From: Candidatus Zixiibacteriota bacterium | GTDB lineage: Bacteria; Zixibacteria; MSB-5A5; CAIYYT01 | Assembly: GCA_020853795.1 (NCBI GenBank) | Contig: JADYYF010000156.1 | Span: 1 to 46,296 of the forward strand | Direction: 5' to 3' | Length of the DNA: 46,296 bases | In this document: positions 1 through 8,636 of the stretch, in pieces | Layout of the letters: the number at the start of each line of letters is the position of its first letter | Position numbering within the stretch: position 1 is the stretch's first letter | Notes under the pieces: generated by a model | Database searches by the model: none | Seen by the model: only the letters and a program-made list of their open reading frames with translations | Told to the model about the DNA's origin: nothing | Position numbers and translations under genes: made by a program

Positions 1-954
1 ATTCCAGGTTTCGTTGACCGGGCTTTGGGGATTGGCAAAGCCGTAACGAATTGCACCCTCGACCCCCGGCACGCCGAAATGCACGTGGCCGTCAATCGTG
101 TTCGGAACATCATGGGTCACATCGATGGCAAGCGCCGTGCTCGGGGCATTGAGTTCGCAGACACCGAGACCATTGGCAAAGCTGTTGCTGCCGGCAGCCG
201 CCAGGGCCTGGGCTTCATCAAGCGTGAAGACAAACTGGATCGGCGCCTGGACGATCTGCCCGCGAATTTCGCCGTTCGGGAAAGCGGGTGAGTGGATGTT
301 GACGTAGAGATTGCCGGCCAGCAACTCCGCGACGTTGGTCGGGGTCAGATTCCAGGTGTTGTGAATCGGGCTGGCGGCACTGGTGAAGCCGAAGCGAATG
401 GCACCGCCGTCGACACAGGGGGCGCCGAAATGGATGTGGCCGGCGTTGGCGCCGACGACATTGTGCTCAACATAGATGGAGAGTTGCGTCTGCGCGCTAT
501 TGAGGATCGCCAGTCCCCAGCCGGTGGCCGTGCTGCCGGTGCCGGCGCAACTAAGTTCCTGGTCGTCGTCCAGCAGAAAAGTAAAGAGCTTGGGAGGTGT
601 CGGCGGCGCCGCGATATTGATCGTTCCGCTCATCGAGAGGGGATGCACCGTGCAGATGTAGGTGTAAGCCCCCGGTGTCGTGGTATCGGCGAAAATGAAC
701 TGAAAGGTGGCGCCGATGCTGCTGAGAGTGCCGGAATCCCACGAGGTTCCCTGGCCGGGATCGGACGTTGTGGAGTGGACGCCGCCGGTCCAGGTCCAGC
801 GCACCGTGTCACCGGCGACGGCATTGACCGTGGCCGGGTTAAAGAAGAAATTGCCGACCGATACATTGTGGATCGTGGCGCGGGCGGACGCTGCGCCCAG
901 GAAAACGGCGACCGCAAGCACGGTCGCGATCAGGTTCCCTCGCCGTTTCGTCAT
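1..954 (-). CDS. Secreted cupredoxin-CHRD domain protein (3' end beyond window)
   Basis: The first 318 codons are open to the window edge and the stop lies outside. Residues 1-26 form a signal peptide (MTKRRGN, then a hydrophobic stretch ending in ASARA). Residues 28-113 resemble a plastocyanin/amicyanin-type cupredoxin with candidate type 1 copper ligands H60, C101, H104 and M108 (motif CTVHPLSM). At least two CHRD domains follow, about residues 118-225 and 228 onward, each with the pattern GHIHFG or GHVHFG, then GAIRxGF, and NGEIRGQI in the first. The ATG at 954 has a strong GAGGAGGT ribosome site and a good promoter upstream. Export to the periplasm or cell surface is likely. CHRD domains have no well-defined bacterial function. 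The reading frame was translated by hand because it has no stop inside the window. Confidence 0.88.
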   Translation of the reverse strand, partial: MTKRRGNLIATVLAVAVFLGAASARATIHNVSVGNFFFNPATVNAVAGDTVRWTWTGGVHSTTSDPGQGTSWDSGTLSSIGATFQFIFADTTTPGAYTYICTVHPLSMSGTINIAAPPTPPKLFTFLLDDDQELSCAGTGSTATGWGLAILNSAQTQLSIYVEHNVVGANAGHIHFGAPCVDGGAIRFGFTSAASPIHNTWNLTPTNVAELLAGNLYVNIHSPAFPNGEIRGQIVQAPIQFVFTLDEAQALAAAGSNSFANGLGVCELNAPSTALAIDVTHDVPNTIDGHVHFGVPGVEGAIRYGFANPQSPVNETWN

Positions 955-986
955 TCTGACCTCCTCGGATGTGGTGTTGATGGTTC

Positions 987-1015
987 AATATAGTCCATAT
1001 TTGCAAATTTGGCAA
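987..1015 (-). promoter_or_regulatory. Sigma-70-type promoter of the cupredoxin-CHRD gene
   Basis: On the minus strand TTGCCA (1015-1010) is separated by exactly 17 bp from TATATT (992-987). Each hexamer matches consensus at 5 of 6 positions. Transcription would start near 980, giving a leader of about 25 nt before the GAGGAGGT site. Confidence 0.6.
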
Positions 1016-1229
1016 GCCGCCGCTGACGGGCGGCCGCATCGCTGGCGCGTGGGAACGCGCGTGCTAAACTTGACTCGGATTCAGGTTGTCGCCGTAGTCC
1101 GGTGCGCTAAAACCTCTGAAGCTACAGAGGCCGACGTGTTTCAATTTCGTACAGGTGTCAGTCAAGAAATTCGGGAGGTGGCTTGTAACGAAGCAGCACA
1201 CCCATTCACAGTCGATCACGGGCAACGAA

Positions 1230-1258
1230 ACAGGCGCCCCGGAGTCCGGAGCGCCTGT
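1230..1258 (-). terminator. Rho-independent terminator after the DUF5666 gene
   Basis: Arms ACAGGCGC and GCGCCTGT enclose a second GC-rich pairing (CCGG/CCGG). On the minus strand the hairpin is followed by TTTCGTT. It lies about 42 bp past the stop at 1301. The U-tract is short. Confidence 0.6.
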
Positions 1259-1300
1259 CGATGCCGCATCCAAACTGCGGCTCTTCCCTGCTTTCACCAC

Positions 1301-2506
1301 CTAAATATTGTCTTCCTTGTGCATCCGCACGATCGTCAACTCAGTGCCGGTTCCGGGGAAGCCTTTGACTTCGACCAACTGCCCGATCGGAAAGTCCGCA
1401 AGGCTGAGCGGTTCGTTGTTCAGGCCGGTCAGGACGGCGGTTGCGCTGACCGTGCCCTGCCACGACTGGCCGACGAAGGTCACGGTGCGGCTACCGGCAT
1501 CGATCGCAGCGATCGCCGCCTTGAACTGCACGTCCACCGGCTCGCCGAACAGGAAGTCCTCAACTTCGATCGTTACCGCGCGCAGAGTCGTCGCATTCAC
1601 GATGTCAGCGTGAACTTCCACCGAATCGCCAACCTGGAGCGAGGTGAAGGCAATCGCGGTATCCCGGCCGGCAACGAAACCGTCGTCCTCGCCGTGACCG
1701 CGCTTGCCGAAGGAGTGCTCGCTGTGATCAAGCTTGGCAAAGATCTGCGTGGTGCTGGTCACGACAATTGTCTCGCTGCGGCCGCTGACAGTCAGTGCGC
1801 TGCCGGTGTAGTCGATGGAGGTGATCGCGCCCTTAAATTCGACATCAGCATCCTCGGCGCCGTCGGTAACGCGCAGTCGGACGCGGTTGGCCAGGACGGA
1901 GCCGTTGGGCTGGTTGGTGCCGCGAATTTCGACCGAGTCGCCCGGAACGATATCGTTCAAGTTGATCGCGATTTGCAGATCGTGATTCACGATTTCGGCG
2001 CCGGCCATGACGTTAATCAGGGTCGGGTTGTTGACGAAGGTGATCGTGCGCGCATCGGCATCGATGGTCGCCACGCGGCCGCCAAATTCGACTTCCGCGT
2101 TGTTGCCATCTTCAACCTTGACACGAATCCGGTTGGCCAGTACGCTGTTGTCACCCTGCCGATTGCCGCGCACTTCGACCGAATCGCCGACCTGGATTTC
2201 CGCGAAGGTAATCGGCGTTTCATTGCCGCTCTGGCGGCGAACGATTTCCGCATCGGCGGCGGCGAAGACGATTTCGCTGTTGCCGGTGAAGGTCAACTTG
2301 CGCAGGGCAACATCCGTGCTCGCCACCACGCTCGCAAATTCGACTTGCGCGGCCAGATTATTGTCGGCGCCGGTGCCGCCCTTCAGGTTCGACCGCGCGT
2401 CGCCGGCGGGGGCCAGCGGTGAGTTGCTGGAACAGCCGACCATTAATGCGAGGATTGCGACTGCTGCCGCCGTTTTGCCCGCGAGTTTCTGCCAACCGTG
2501 TCTCAT
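1301..2506 (-). CDS. DUF5666-repeat lipoprotein, 401 aa
   Basis: The start is the ATG at 2506, preceded by AAAGGAGATC; the frame stays open 36 codons further but without a signal. Residues 1-24 are a lipoprotein signal peptide ending LMVG before Cys25. The next residue is Ser, which favours outer-membrane sorting. The mature protein is four consecutive DUF5666-like beta domains of about 80-95 residues. Each carries the landmarks (A/V)xIDxxxRTxTF, then a central VGDSVEVRG-type strand, then LANRIRV-type. The start of the mature region, CSSNSPLAP, is shared with two other lipoproteins in this window (2769-3722 and 9573-10004). Function is unknown; these domains are probable OB-like ligand-binding or structural modules. 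A terminator follows at 1230-1258. Confidence 0.88.
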   Translation of the reverse strand: MRHGWQKLAGKTAAAVAILALMVGCSSNSPLAPAGDARSNLKGGTGADNNLAAQVEFASVVASTDVALRKLTFTGNSEIVFAAADAEIVRRQSGNETPITFAEIQVGDSVEVRGNRQGDNSVLANRIRVKVEDGNNAEVEFGGRVATIDADARTITFVNNPTLINVMAGAEIVNHDLQIAINLNDIVPGDSVEIRGTNQPNGSVLANRVRLRVTDGAEDADVEFKGAITSIDYTGSALTVSGRSETIVVTSTTQIFAKLDHSEHSFGKRGHGEDDGFVAGRDTAIAFTSLQVGDSVEVHADIVNATTLRAVTIEVEDFLFGEPVDVQFKAAIAAIDAGSRTVTFVGQSWQGTVSATAVLTGLNNEPLSLADFPIGQLVEVKGFPGTGTELTIVRMHKEDNI

Positions 2507-2672
2507 TGTCTGATCTCCTTTCACGTGTTTCATTCCGTGAGATTGGTGTTTGCTATTAACTGACCAACAGAGACCGCTTGGCTCGATATCGTACATAAAA
2601 GTATCCCGAATCAAGAGATGTTCGCCAAATCTGTCCGTGTTAGTATTCGCTAACGAAATCGGGGTAAAAGCG

Positions 2673-2707
2673 GAAGCCCCGGGCGAGCATTCTCGCCCGG
2701 GGGCTTC
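2673..2707 (-). terminator. Rho-independent terminator after the second DUF5666 gene
   Basis: A long GC-rich stem (GAAGCCCC plus GGGCGA paired with TCGCCC plus GGGGCTTC, one bulged G) has a 6-nt loop. On the minus strand CCGCTTTTACC follows. It lies about 60 bp downstream of the stop at 2769. Confidence 0.7.
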
Positions 2708-2768
2708 AAGTTGCCGGCGATGCTACCGGACTTGTGACAGTGCCGTCACCGGCAGAACCGACGCAGAG

Positions 2769-3722
2769 CTAAGGTTCAATCTTTGTCATGAGGCAGATCT
2801 GCAGATTCGACTCCGTGGGAAAGCCCTTCACATGGACCAGGTCGCCCACGGCGAAGTCAGCCAAAGTGAGTTCGGCGCCGTCGCTGTCGGTCAGTTCCGC
2901 TCGCGGGCACACGACTCCCTGCCAGTCGAGGTCGACAAAGGTGATCGCGCGCGCCTGGACGTCAAGAGTGGCGATGGCAGCTTCGAAGGTCACACACTGC
3001 TTCACCTGACAATTCGCGAGCTTAATCTTGACGGCCAACAGGGTCGCGCCATCGACCACCCTCGCTCTGACCTCAACCACATCACCAACCTGAAGGTCAG
3101 TGAACTGATAAACCGTGTCGATGGAATTCTTGATTTGCTCCCGTTCGCGGTCCTGATTCTGTACGCCATTGCCAAGCTGTGTGCCTGGGTGCACGATATT
3201 GCCCCAGATGACGGTGTTCTGATCAACCAGAATCGTCTCCGTGCGTCCGGCCACGGTAAACGAGAGCGCCGGATAGTCGATGGTCACGATCGTATCCCGG
3301 AACGCCAGGTCGTAGTCGCACTGCGGATCAGAGGATTCGACGCGAATCCGGTGGGCGTAGATGTAGTTGTTTTGATAGCGCTGACCGATAATGGTGACCG
3401 AATCGTCGGGGCGGAGGTCGCCGAGTTGGATGCGGACTTCCACTCCCGCAGCGAACTTGACGATCTCAGCGTTTTGGAGAGCGACCACGGTATCGGGGTG
3501 TTCGGCAAAGGTCAGCCGGCGCAGGTTCTGGTCGACCGTTGCGATCCGGGCATTCAGACTGACCTGCGGACAGGTGGGACAATCGTCCGGGCCGACGTAG
3601 GTTCGCGAGAACGTGCTCAGCGGCGCTACCGGCGCATCGTTGGAACAGCCGACCAACGCCAGCATCAGGACGGCCACGGCCAGTTGCTGCACAAGCGATC
3701 GCAGTAAGGAATTGGTGAACAT
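2769..3722 (-). CDS. DUF5666-repeat lipoprotein, 317 aa
   Basis: The ATG at 3722 follows GGGAGGTTGTACG. The frame is open 77 codons upstream, but that part runs over the terminator of the neighbouring subtilase gene and is not coding. Residues 1-25 form a lipoprotein leader (LMLALVG) with lipid-attachment Cys26, followed by Ser. After the CSNDAPVAP segment come three DUF5666-like domains, each with a VGD(V/S)VEV- or DDSVTI-type central strand. The second and third align with the last two domains of the 401-aa paralogue, including the closing motif VKGFP. The gene has its own terminator (2673-2707) and is separated from the upstream operon by the terminator at 3865-3885, so it is probably monocistronic. 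Molecular function is unknown. Confidence 0.88.
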   Translation of the reverse strand: MFTNSLLRSLVQQLAVAVLMLALVGCSNDAPVAPLSTFSRTYVGPDDCPTCPQVSLNARIATVDQNLRRLTFAEHPDTVVALQNAEIVKFAAGVEVRIQLGDLRPDDSVTIIGQRYQNNYIYAHRIRVESSDPQCDYDLAFRDTIVTIDYPALSFTVAGRTETILVDQNTVIWGNIVHPGTQLGNGVQNQDREREQIKNSIDTVYQFTDLQVGDVVEVRARVVDGATLLAVKIKLANCQVKQCVTFEAAIATLDVQARAITFVDLDWQGVVCPRAELTDSDGAELTLADFAVGDLVHVKGFPTESNLQICLMTKIEP

Positions 3723-3864
3723 CGTACAACCTCCCTCGGTTGAATTCGTCCTGCCCGGTAGCTGGCGGCAGTTCTTGGTTTCACAAAACAGAGTTTTTGG
3801 TCGCCATTTCCGTACAGCAACATCGAGATATTTTGCCATTTTACGTCGCCGACGGCAAAAGAAA

Positions 3865-3885
3865 GGGAGTCGCTGGGCGACTCCC
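3865..3885 (-). terminator. Rho-independent terminator of the sigma/CHAT/subtilase operon
   Basis: A perfect 8-bp stem GGGAGTCG/CGACTCCC with a 5-nt loop is followed on the minus strand by TTTCTTTTG. It lies 30 bp past the subtilase stop. This is the clearest intrinsic terminator in the first 10 kb. Confidence 0.85.
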
Positions 3886-3915
3886 ATAATCAGGACTCTG
3901 GCACAGAAACAGTGC

Positions 3916-5340
3916 TTACGGGCAACTGCCGCACGGCGGGGTGCCGGAGGCAAAGATGTAGGTGATCAAGTAGACGGCATCGGAAATGCTGATCGAGCCC
4001 GAGCAGTCACAATCACCCGCCATCGAGGGAATCGGCGCCGGGCCGCCACTGAAGATGTAGTTGATGAGATAGACGGCATCCGTAATCGAAACCATCGACG
4101 AGCCGTCCGAGTCACCACAGACATAGGCTGTCAGCATGGCCAGCGCCGCACCGGGATTGACGAGCCCTTTGCCCAGGCTGTCAACGTAGGCAGGGTTGAG
4201 ATCATCGATATTGATGGCGCTCTCTTCCAGCAAGCTGTCGACCGCGTAGGGCGTCAGGGAAGGATCGATCTGACACAGCAGGGCGGCGGCACCGGCAACC
4301 AGCGGCGCCGCGAAACTGGTGCCGTCCCACCATGCGTACGAGCTGTCCAGGTACGGTGAATACACGCGCGTCCCGGGCGCAGACAGGTCAACTTTCCTGC
4401 CGTAGTTGGAGAAGTCGGCCTTGTGGTTAAGCGAGTCGAGGGCCGCGACGGCGATCGTGGAGGATTCCTTCGCGGGATAGGGGAAGAGATTGGGGTCGCC
4501 GGTCGAATCGTTGCCGACCGCCGCCACGACGATCACGTTGTTGTCATAAGCATAATGGATCGCATCATCAAGCGCATCATGCTTGCCGACCAGTCCCAGG
4601 CTCAGATTGATCACTTTGCAGCCGTCGTCGACTGCGCGCGCCACGGCGAGCGCCAGCGTGTAGCCGTCGCCGCGCCCCAAGGTGTCCAAGACACGATACG
4701 CCCACAATTCCGAGCCCGGCGCCACCAACTTCACCGCGCCCGCGACGAAGGTGCCGTGTCCGGAGGCGGCGCCACCGGGTTCGTCGAAGGCATCGGGATC
4801 ATTGTCGACAAAATCGTAGCCGGAGACGAAGCGCGCGGACTTGGCGGCGAATTCGGGGTGATCAAAATTGAGACCGGTGTCGATGATCGCCACTTTCACC
4901 GCGGTACCGTCGCTGATTGCGTGCGCCGTCTCCAAGTTGAGGGTCACGGCGGCCGCCTGCGTGGCAAAGTCGCCGATCAGTTGATCGTCGAGAAACGGCG
5001 AGCTGCGCTGAAACGGCTCGGGTGCGTCGAGGTAATAATTGGCGCCGCAGTAGAACACGGCCGGATCGAGCATGATCGCGGTCGCCAGACTCTCGGCATC
5101 CAGCCCGGGCTGCGTCGCGAGCAAGTAGGCGCCGGTTTGCGGCATGATACTGACGGTGGTCGTCCCGTAGGTCGTGTTGACGTAGTTGATGTCATAGCCG
5201 GCGCGCATTCGGCAGACCAATCGTTCCGCCTGAAATTCGCCGTTGTTGTTGCCCCAGACATTCGCGGAGGCGAGCATCACCAGACCCAGCAGCAACAGCC
5301 GCCAGACTCGCCGTGGGGAATTCATCTGATCTATCATCAT
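3916..5340 (-). CDS. Secreted subtilisin-like serine peptidase (S8) with C-terminal dockerin repeats
   Basis: This 474-aa protein has a signal peptide (residues about 10-30, ending ANVWG), a propeptide-like segment to about 120, then an S8 catalytic domain. The catalytic triad is visible: D154 in AIIDTG, H195 in GHGTF and S342 in GTSFAAP. Residues from about 405 are two dockerin-like units (GDSDGSSMVSITDAVYLINY and GDCDCSGSISISDAVYLITY), each resembling a calcium-binding loop-helix, followed by a Cys-rich end. The start is ATG at 5340 or 5337; AAAGGAG overlaps the stop of the CHAT gene only 9 bp upstream, indicating translational coupling. It is the last gene of the sigma/anti-sigma/CHAT operon. 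It should act outside the cytoplasm, whereas CHAT acts inside, so how they cooperate is unclear. Confidence 0.93.
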   Translation of the reverse strand: MMIDQMNSPRRVWRLLLLGLVMLASANVWGNNNGEFQAERLVCRMRAGYDINYVNTTYGTTTVSIMPQTGAYLLATQPGLDAESLATAIMLDPAVFYCGANYYLDAPEPFQRSSPFLDDQLIGDFATQAAAVTLNLETAHAISDGTAVKVAIIDTGLNFDHPEFAAKSARFVSGYDFVDNDPDAFDEPGGAASGHGTFVAGAVKLVAPGSELWAYRVLDTLGRGDGYTLALAVARAVDDGCKVINLSLGLVGKHDALDDAIHYAYDNNVIVVAAVGNDSTGDPNLFPYPAKESSTIAVAALDSLNHKADFSNYGRKVDLSAPGTRVYSPYLDSSYAWWDGTSFAAPLVAGAAALLCQIDPSLTPYAVDSLLEESAINIDDLNPAYVDSLGKGLVNPGAALAMLTAYVCGDSDGSSMVSITDAVYLINYIFSGGPAPIPSMAGDCDCSGSISISDAVYLITYIFASGTPPCGSCP

Positions 5341-5349
5341 CGGTCTCCT

Positions 5350-8073
5350 TTAATCACCTGCTCCAAACACCGAATAGGCGGCCCAATGGTAGGCTGACGG
5401 GTAATGCCGGCGCACGTTCAATGCCGCTTGTCGCAAGGCATCGAGGAGTGTCGCCCCTCCCAGATAACGCTCGTAGAAGGCAGTCATCCAGAGCGCCGTG
5501 GTCTGGTCCGACACCGGCCAGTGTCCGGCGATAATGTTGCGCGCGCCCATCTCTAATAAAGATCGAACCAAGCCGGTGGATTCTTCACCCGGCAGCGCCA
5601 CCTGCTCGCCGGACCGACAAGCGGCCAAAGTCACCAGCTTGACGCGGCACCGTTTCAGTCGAAAATCTGCGGCGAACATCGCGCCGTCTTCCAACACCAG
5701 ATATGAGTAGAACGGATTATCGGCGCGAAGGTTCGCATGGCCGGCGTAATGCCACAAGAAGGCTGACTCGGCTTCCGGCCAGTCCGCCCGACGGGCCGGA
5801 ACGTGGACTTGCGCCTGCGCTCCAAGTTGGGCCGTGAGCGCCGCCAGTTCGCGGTCAACTTCGGGCAGGTCCTCGGCGACGCCGCGGAAGATATGCGCTG
5901 CCGGCTCCGTCGGATCAACCTGTTGGGCCGCCTCGAAGTGCCGGAAACTGGGCGCGATTACGAAGTGGTGCCGCTCGACCAACTGCTGCCCGTCGACCGT
6001 CAAGGCCCGCCAAGGCAGATTCGCCAATTCGCCTTCCGGCAACAGCAAGACGGTCTCGATCGTAGCCGGCAATTCGAGCGGCCGCCAGAGCCAATCGCCT
6101 AAATCAGCCCAGAGCCGCTGCTCCAGCGTAAGGTCGGTGGCACCGTGCAAATGGCCGGACAGCAACTCACTCTCGAGGATAAACCGCCAGCGCTGCATCG
6201 CCTCGGCCAGGCGTTGACGTCCACCCCGAAGTCGGCGGAACGTGATTGCGCCGTTCTGATGAACGAAGGCGACAATGTCGTCTTCGCGCAGGTGGAACTG
6301 CACGATCGGCAGGCGCGACGAGGTGCGACGCATTGCCGCCAGCAGGCGCTCATTGTTGGTCAGGGTTTGTCGGGGATTGCTTTCGATTTCGATCAATTGC
6401 TCGCGGATCTGATTTTGCAGTTGGGTCAAGCGCCGACTCCCGCTCGCCGTCGCCAGACCACGTTCGCCGCTGCCGGCGATACGGTGCGACAGCGCCGCCA
6501 CTTCGCGGGCGAGGGCTTCCAGGCTGGCCGTTACGCGGCGGCGCGAGCCAGTCGTGGCGGCATCCGGATTCAACGGCGACCAAACGCCGGCGGTTTTGTA
6601 GCGTTCCGACCACACGGCGGCCTGTTCGGGGCGATGTTCAAGTTCGGCGGCAATCAGTCGCAAATGCGGCGAGCTTTGTTTCTTGCCGAAAGCGGACCGC
6701 AATTCCAGCGGCGGCAGTTCGGCGCGCACGGCATCGAGGCGGTCGGCAGCCGCGCGCCAACAGCGGCGGGCCTCCGCCAAGTCGCCCCGCTCAAGTTCGT
6801 GATCGCCGCGAAGGGTTTGCCAGACCGCAAACAACTGCGGGACGCGGCGGATCGCCGCGTTACGCTCGAGCCGCGTCAGGGAGCCACGCAGGTCATGGGC
6901 TGACTGAAGTGCCTGCAGATCGCACATCGCCTCCCAGAGCGGAAGTTGCGCCCGGGCAAATTCGCGCCGCGCCGCGGCCAGTTGGCGTTGGCGGACACTG
7001 CCGTCATCTTCGCCCAGCTGTGCTGCGAGCAGGTAGCAGGCACCGAGAAAACCATGATTCCGTTCAGCACCGAAGCCGCGCCGGGCACGTTCGAGTGCGC
7101 CGCGCGCCTCCTGAGACTTCTGCAGCGCGAGGGCTGCCTGCCCGCGGAACAATGCGGCTTTTGCGGTTTCGTATCTCAGACCCAATTTGCCGAATTCCGC
7201 CTCGGCGGTGCGCGCGGCCGTCAAGCCGTCATGATAGAGACCAAGGCTCAGATAGACCTCAGCGCGGTCGAGGTTGCAGAGCGCCGCACCGCGCGGGTCG
7301 CCGGCCTCGCGATAAATCCGCTCGCAGTCGGCCAGTTCCCGCAGTGCCACATGAAACTTGCCCGCCAGCATGTGGAGCCAGGCCAGACCGTAGCGCGTGT
7401 CGTTCGCATCAAGTTCGAAGCCTTCCGCCTGCCAGATCTCCAACGCTTCACGGTACAACCGCTCGGCCGCGTCTGACTCAAACATTTGCACGAGCGCATT
7501 GGCGCGATTGTAGATCGTGCGCGCCAGCGCGACACGGTTCCCGGATTTTGCAAAGACAGCGGCAGCCTCGCGGTAAAGCTTCTCGGCGTCGCGATGACGA
7601 TCCTGCCGGTGCAGCAGATTTCCGTAATTAACTTGCGTCTGGGCCAGATCGTTGTGCGCCCGCAATCGGGTGAACGTGCTCACCGCTGCTTGCGCATGCC
7701 GCTTCGAACTGTCGAATTTATTCAAGTACATATAGACATCGATCAACGCCCGATCGATCCGTGCCCGCACGAGCGGATCGCGGCGCGAGAGCTCGCGGGC
7801 GCGCAGATAGGCGTCGAGCGCTTCGGCATGCCGGCCGCTCATGTGGCAGGCGCGTGCCAACGCGCGTTGTGCGGTCGTCTCCAGAATATCGCCGCGGCGG
7901 GAGGCTCTCGCCGCGAAACGCTGCGCCAGTCTTAGAGCCGGCACCAATGACGTACGCGCCGCAGACTGGACCTGTGCCTCGCAGGCAGCTGCCAATTCGG
8001 ATTCGGTAATGTCCGCAACGACTCCCCGGCTGAGAAATCTTGCTACGGCTACCTCGAGTGCGGCTTTTTCCAC
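5350..8073 (-). CDS. TPR-CHAT caspase-like protease, about 907 aa
   Basis: The N-terminal two-thirds (about residues 15-450) is a chain of TPR-like helical hairpins, for example YGNLLHRQDRHRDAEKLYRE and LARTIYNRANALVQ. A helical linker follows. The last 190 or so residues are a CHAT domain with candidate catalytic His779 in HYAGHA and Cys819 in LAACRSG, followed by the typical GARNIIAGHWPV segment. There is no signal peptide, so it is cytoplasmic. GTG at 8073 is preferred: it has CGGAGTT upstream and overlaps the anti-sigma gene by 25 bp. An ATG at 8148 would overlap it by 100 bp. It sits between an anti-sigma factor and a secreted subtilase in one operon, suggesting a regulated proteolytic step. 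The substrate is unknown. The overall architecture recalls TPR-CHAT peptidases of type III-E CRISPR systems, but no CRISPR components are present. Confidence 0.9.
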   Translation of the reverse strand: MEKAALEVAVARFLSRGVVADITESELAAACEAQVQSAARTSLVPALRLAQRFAARASRRGDILETTAQRALARACHMSGRHAEALDAYLRARELSRRDPLVRARIDRALIDVYMYLNKFDSSKRHAQAAVSTFTRLRAHNDLAQTQVNYGNLLHRQDRHRDAEKLYREAAAVFAKSGNRVALARTIYNRANALVQMFESDAAERLYREALEIWQAEGFELDANDTRYGLAWLHMLAGKFHVALRELADCERIYREAGDPRGAALCNLDRAEVYLSLGLYHDGLTAARTAEAEFGKLGLRYETAKAALFRGQAALALQKSQEARGALERARRGFGAERNHGFLGACYLLAAQLGEDDGSVRQRQLAAARREFARAQLPLWEAMCDLQALQSAHDLRGSLTRLERNAAIRRVPQLFAVWQTLRGDHELERGDLAEARRCWRAAADRLDAVRAELPPLELRSAFGKKQSSPHLRLIAAELEHRPEQAAVWSERYKTAGVWSPLNPDAATTGSRRRVTASLEALAREVAALSHRIAGSGERGLATASGSRRLTQLQNQIREQLIEIESNPRQTLTNNERLLAAMRRTSSRLPIVQFHLREDDIVAFVHQNGAITFRRLRGGRQRLAEAMQRWRFILESELLSGHLHGATDLTLEQRLWADLGDWLWRPLELPATIETVLLLPEGELANLPWRALTVDGQQLVERHHFVIAPSFRHFEAAQQVDPTEPAAHIFRGVAEDLPEVDRELAALTAQLGAQAQVHVPARRADWPEAESAFLWHYAGHANLRADNPFYSYLVLEDGAMFAADFRLKRCRVKLVTLAACRSGEQVALPGEESTGLVRSLLEMGARNIIAGHWPVSDQTTALWMTAFYERYLGGATLLDALRQAALNVRRHYPSAYHWAAYSVFGAGD

Positions 8074-8612
8074 GACAACTCCGGCAGTTCGACGACCAGG
8101 TCGTCCGAGCGGAGAGTAATTTTGCGCGGGGGGCGGGAGCTTGACCACTGGTAGAGCCCCGCAGGATCAGGAAGTAACTTCTTCGTGTCAGCAACTACGA
8201 CAACCGGTGCGCCGGCTTTGCGAACCTGCGCCACAAATGCCCAGCCCTTCGCTTGCTCTTCCGCGCGCAAATCGAAGAGCAGTTCCGACGTCTCAAAGCG
8301 CAACCGCCGGTCGGATTCGATGCTGGATCCGCGCACGCCTACAGCTTGCGGCATGGCCCACGAGTCAAACGCCAGCCGCGCCACGATTGCCCGGACTTTC
8401 TCGCCAAGGCTCTGTCCTTGGGCGATGGCTGCGGCCTTCTCGGTCCAACCGGCCGGGGCATCCGGCAGATGCAGCTTTCCGGCGACCTGGAAGACACGTA
8501 ACAGCTCGACCAGCTCGCGGCATTCGACGCACTCCGCCACGTGCCCGTCCTTGCTAACCTCTTGCTGTTGAGCGGCTTGGATCAATTCTCGGCGCGTTAA
8601 ATGTCGTTCCAT
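8049..8612 (-). CDS. Anti-sigma factor with zinc-binding (ZAS/zf-HC2-like) N-terminus, soluble
   Basis: This 187-aa protein is encoded 24 bp downstream of the ECF sigma gene. Near the N-terminus H24, C28 and C31 (HVAECVEC) form the Hx3Cx2C motif of zinc-associated anti-sigma domains, which clamp ECF sigma factors. Unlike most ZAS proteins it has no membrane-spanning segment. The C-terminal 100 residues look beta-rich (RRLRFETSELLFDLRAEEQA, then VVVVAD and KITLRSDDLVVELPEL). The ATG at 8612 follows GAGAGGAAGAGAG. Its stop overlaps the CHAT protease gene. I infer that it holds the neighbouring sigma factor inactive, and that CHAT or a ligand bound by the beta domain may release it. Confidence 0.85.
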   Translation of the reverse strand: MERHLTRRELIQAAQQQEVSKDGHVAECVECRELVELLRVFQVAGKLHLPDAPAGWTEKAAAIAQGQSLGEKVRAIVARLAFDSWAMPQAVGVRGSSIESDRRLRFETSELLFDLRAEEQAKGWAFVAQVRKAGAPVVVVADTKKLLPDPAGLYQWSSSRPPRKITLRSDDLVVELPELSWKKPHSR

Positions 8613-8636
8613 CGTAACTCTCTTCCTCTCGTCACA

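Larger units (their letters stand above)
955..1300. other. Intergenic region between the CHRD gene and a DUF5666 lipoprotein gene
   Basis: This 346-bp gap holds the promoter at 987-1015 and the terminator hairpin at 1230-1258. I see no credible gene. The open frame at 1064-1300 runs through the terminator and has no ribosome site. Confidence 0.6.

Noticed and set aside
1064-1300. 78-codon minus-strand frame as a small gene
   Set aside because: It contains the terminator at 1230-1258 and has no ribosome site.
707-2422. 571-codon open frame on the plus strand
   Set aside because: It is the antisense shadow of the DUF5666 lipoprotein gene and spans a terminator and a promoter; composition is not protein-like.
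6246-7631. 461-codon Arg-rich open frame on the plus strand
   Set aside because: Antisense to the CHAT gene; extremely Arg/Pro/Ala-rich shadow.
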